IMG/VR virus record: IMGVR_UViG_3300021247_000023
Span: 267 to 22,711 of that record
Strand: one strand, 5' to 3'
Origin: a virus
Length of the DNA stretch: 22,445 bases
In this document: piece by piece, positions 21,135 through 22,445 of the stretch
How positions within the stretch are numbered: the first letter of the stretch is position 1
Layout: each line of letters starts with the position of its first letter
The notes under the pieces: model-generated
The model's database searches: none
What the model saw: only the letters and a program-made list of their open reading frames with translations
What the model was told of the DNA's origin: nothing
Translations under genes and position numbers: made by a program

Positions 21135-22298
21135 TTACTCATTATATCCAAATTCGTATGGATAACCTTCTGTTGATAAAGTTTTAGCTTTTACATTTTT
21201 CTTAATAATTTCAAAATCACCATCAAGCACATTTTCACCATGCCATTTAGCGTAGTCTTTGCTTGTTGTAACCCAATCTCCATTATTAATATTTTTAACG
21301 CCTTTAGGAACAGCACGATAAACTTCAATTTCTGCTTCTGGCTTTCCTCGTGCTTTTAATGCAGCAATCCTCCATTGAGAATCAATCATTGCATTACCAA
21401 TGCCATAAAGCTGTTTACCACGAGCATCATAGACATCTGCTGGCATTATTTGAGTCAAGTCATCTAATGTAGCTCCATAAGTTTTGGCGTTAGGAGCAGT
21501 ATGAGAACCACGATACTCACTAACATCTTGACCAAGCAATCCAGTTTCAGGTGTTGGGGCAATGCGCTGTTGCATTTGAGGAGAAATCATATTGACTGAT
21601 GAATTTTCATCAATCATTCTATAAACATCATCCAATGTAGCATCAGGCATATTAGGCGGTCTTCTACCTAATTTATAAGCATTTGTAGCTGCTGCTTTAG
21701 AAGAAACTTGTCCCTGCATATCAGGAAAGTCTTGCAAAACTTTAGACTGCAACAAACTTCCAATTCCTTGACCTCGGAATGTCTCTGGAACTTGTAACTC
21801 TAATACAGACGCAGTTCCATCTGGACGAGCCAAAACATCTATTGAACCACCGCTTCTTGGGTCTGTATATTTAACTCGTTGTGCGCCAGCACCAAAAATA
21901 TCTGAAGCATCACGCTTGGCAATATCAAGCAAACCTTGTTGACCAACATCTTTAATGCTTGCACCAACTGGCAAACCTTTAGTAGCTTGCATCAATGCTC
22001 TAAAAGTAGGTGCAACAAATGGCGCAACATTCATCATTGCTTCCGCAGTCTCAGGCTTTAGCAATGGCACATTAGCACGATTTACATTGGTTAATGCGTT
22101 TAGCAGACCAGTAGGGCTTTCAGCGTATGCTGCTCGTTCTACTGTTTTAGGGATTCCTGTACTTTCCAATAAACTAGCCAAACCCTGCATTTGCTGAGTT
22201 CGTTGTTTATCTCTCATGTAACCAAGCAAGCCTTGGATAGCATCGTTAGATAACCCTGTTAATGGGTTAGCGTAAGGAGTAGCCCTTAAATCAGCCAT
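21135..22298 (-). CDS. GNAT-like plus ADP-ribosyltransferase-like (ART-PolyVal-type) protein
   Basis: The 387-aa protein starts with helices (MADLRATPYANPLTGLSNDA). About residues 140-235 look like a GNAT acetyltransferase: IDVLARPDGTASVLELQVP as strands and RGQGIGSLLQSKVL (175-188), which is the acetyl-CoA loop Q/R-x-x-G-x-G followed by a helix. Residues 263-387 match the phage polyvalent-protein ART type: GSHTAPN, YDARGKQLYGIG, VYRAVPKG (Arg328), GDWVTTSKDYAKWHGE (341-355) and a final YEFGYNE. So the R, the Ser/Thr strand and a terminal acidic residue of R-S-E ARTs are present. It is preceded by a DUF6496-like gene (TAATG coupling) and followed by terS. An injected host-modifying or virion-associated effector is likely; activity is unproven. 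Confidence 0.75.
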   Translation of the reverse strand: MADLRATPYANPLTGLSNDAIQGLLGYMRDKQRTQQMQGLASLLESTGIPKTVERAAYAESPTGLLNALTNVNRANVPLLKPETAEAMMNVAPFVAPTFRALMQATKGLPVGASIKDVGQQGLLDIAKRDASDIFGAGAQRVKYTDPRSGGSIDVLARPDGTASVLELQVPETFRGQGIGSLLQSKVLQDFPDMQGQVSSKAAATNAYKLGRRPPNMPDATLDDVYRMIDENSSVNMISPQMQQRIAPTPETGLLGQDVSEYRGSHTAPNAKTYGATLDDLTQIMPADVYDARGKQLYGIGNAMIDSQWRIAALKARGKPEAEIEVYRAVPKGVKNINNGDWVTTSKDYAKWHGENVLDGDFEIIKKNVKAKTLSTEGYPYEFGYNE

Positions 22299-22445
22299 TA
22301 TTTCATTCTGCCCATTTTCTTGGCAGCTTCGCTAATAGCAATCGCAACGGCTTGCTTTGGATTCTTCACAACCTTGCCACCTTTGCCAGAGTGCAGTTCC
22401 CCCTTGCCAAATTCGTGCATGACAGTAGCCATCTTAGCTTTGCCA
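22298..22445 (-). CDS. DUF6496-like small basic protein, N-terminus cut by window edge
   Basis: Forty-nine codons are visible from the right edge to the TAA at 22298: KMATVMHEFGKGELHSGKGG, followed by KVVKNPKQAVAIAISEAAKK and MGRMK. The pattern V-M-H-E-F-x-x-G-x-L-H-S-G-x-G-x-x-V-x-N-P-K-Q-A-x-A-I-A-x-S-E-A is that of the small DUF6496 family, frequent in phages and bacteria and of unknown function. The protein is very basic and Gly/Lys-rich, so nucleic acid contact is plausible. Its stop shares one A with the ATG of the next gene (TAATG). The start lies beyond the window; earlier homologs are short, so little is missing. Confidence 0.8.
   Translation of the reverse strand, partial: GKAKMATVMHEFGKGELHSGKGGKVVKNPKQAVAIAISEAAKKMGRMK

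Noticed and set aside
1-22445. tRNA genes, integrase, attachment sites or transposons
   Set aside because: I saw no cloverleaf-like segment, recombinase motif or terminal inverted repeats; the only mobile gene supported is the HNH endonuclease.

Overview
The window is a contiguous piece of the late (virion and lysis) region of a tailed, probably short-tailed (podovirus-type) phage of a Gram-negative, probably aquatic, host. Every gene I can support lies on the minus strand, so transcription runs from the right edge to the left edge. Genes are packed tightly: most junctions are 1-nt (TAATG/TGATG) or 4-nt (ATGA) overlaps or gaps of a few bases, and the longest non-coding stretch is about 80 bases. 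I see no tRNA, integrase, repressor, replication gene or CRISPR array. The layout resembles the P22/SU10-type head and tail module. The host assignment is an inference from a lipobox-type lipoprotein, the P22-like ejection apparatus and overall similarity to freshwater phage proteins; the host itself cannot be read from the sequence.

In transcription order: a truncated short basic protein (22298-22445, DUF6496-like) and a 387-aa protein combining a GNAT-like motif with an ADP-ribosyltransferase-like C-terminus (21135-22298) precede the packaging genes terS (20826-21092) and terL (19576-20838). A small coiled-coil/AT-hook-like ORF bridges terL and the portal gene (17305-19437). Next come a 735-aa virion-type protein with an SGNH-hydrolase-like domain that has degenerate catalytic blocks (15095-17302), a small hypothetical, the scaffold (13902-14834) and an SU10-type major capsid protein (12936-13886). 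A good intrinsic terminator directly follows the capsid gene.

Downstream are a small conserved phage protein, the SU10-type adaptor, a small structural protein, a striking repeat protein (ten 20-residue repeats followed by tryptophan repeats of exactly 10 residues), a P22 gp10-like tail/DNA-stabilisation protein and a probable receptor-binding or decoration protein with a nested C1q-like domain. Three successive Ala/Gly/Gln-rich proteins (4327-8379) look like DNA-ejection (internal virion) proteins, followed by a tail fibre with a C-terminal S74 self-cleaving chaperone.

The left 2.5 kb is a lysis-type cluster of very small genes: an XhlA/holin-like protein, several tiny membrane ORFs under 60 codons, a coiled-coil membrane protein, a lipoprotein, and another membrane protein running off the left edge. 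They are chained by ATGA overlaps. An HNH-AP2 homing endonuclease is inserted seamlessly into this chain. No endolysin is visible; it may lie outside the window.
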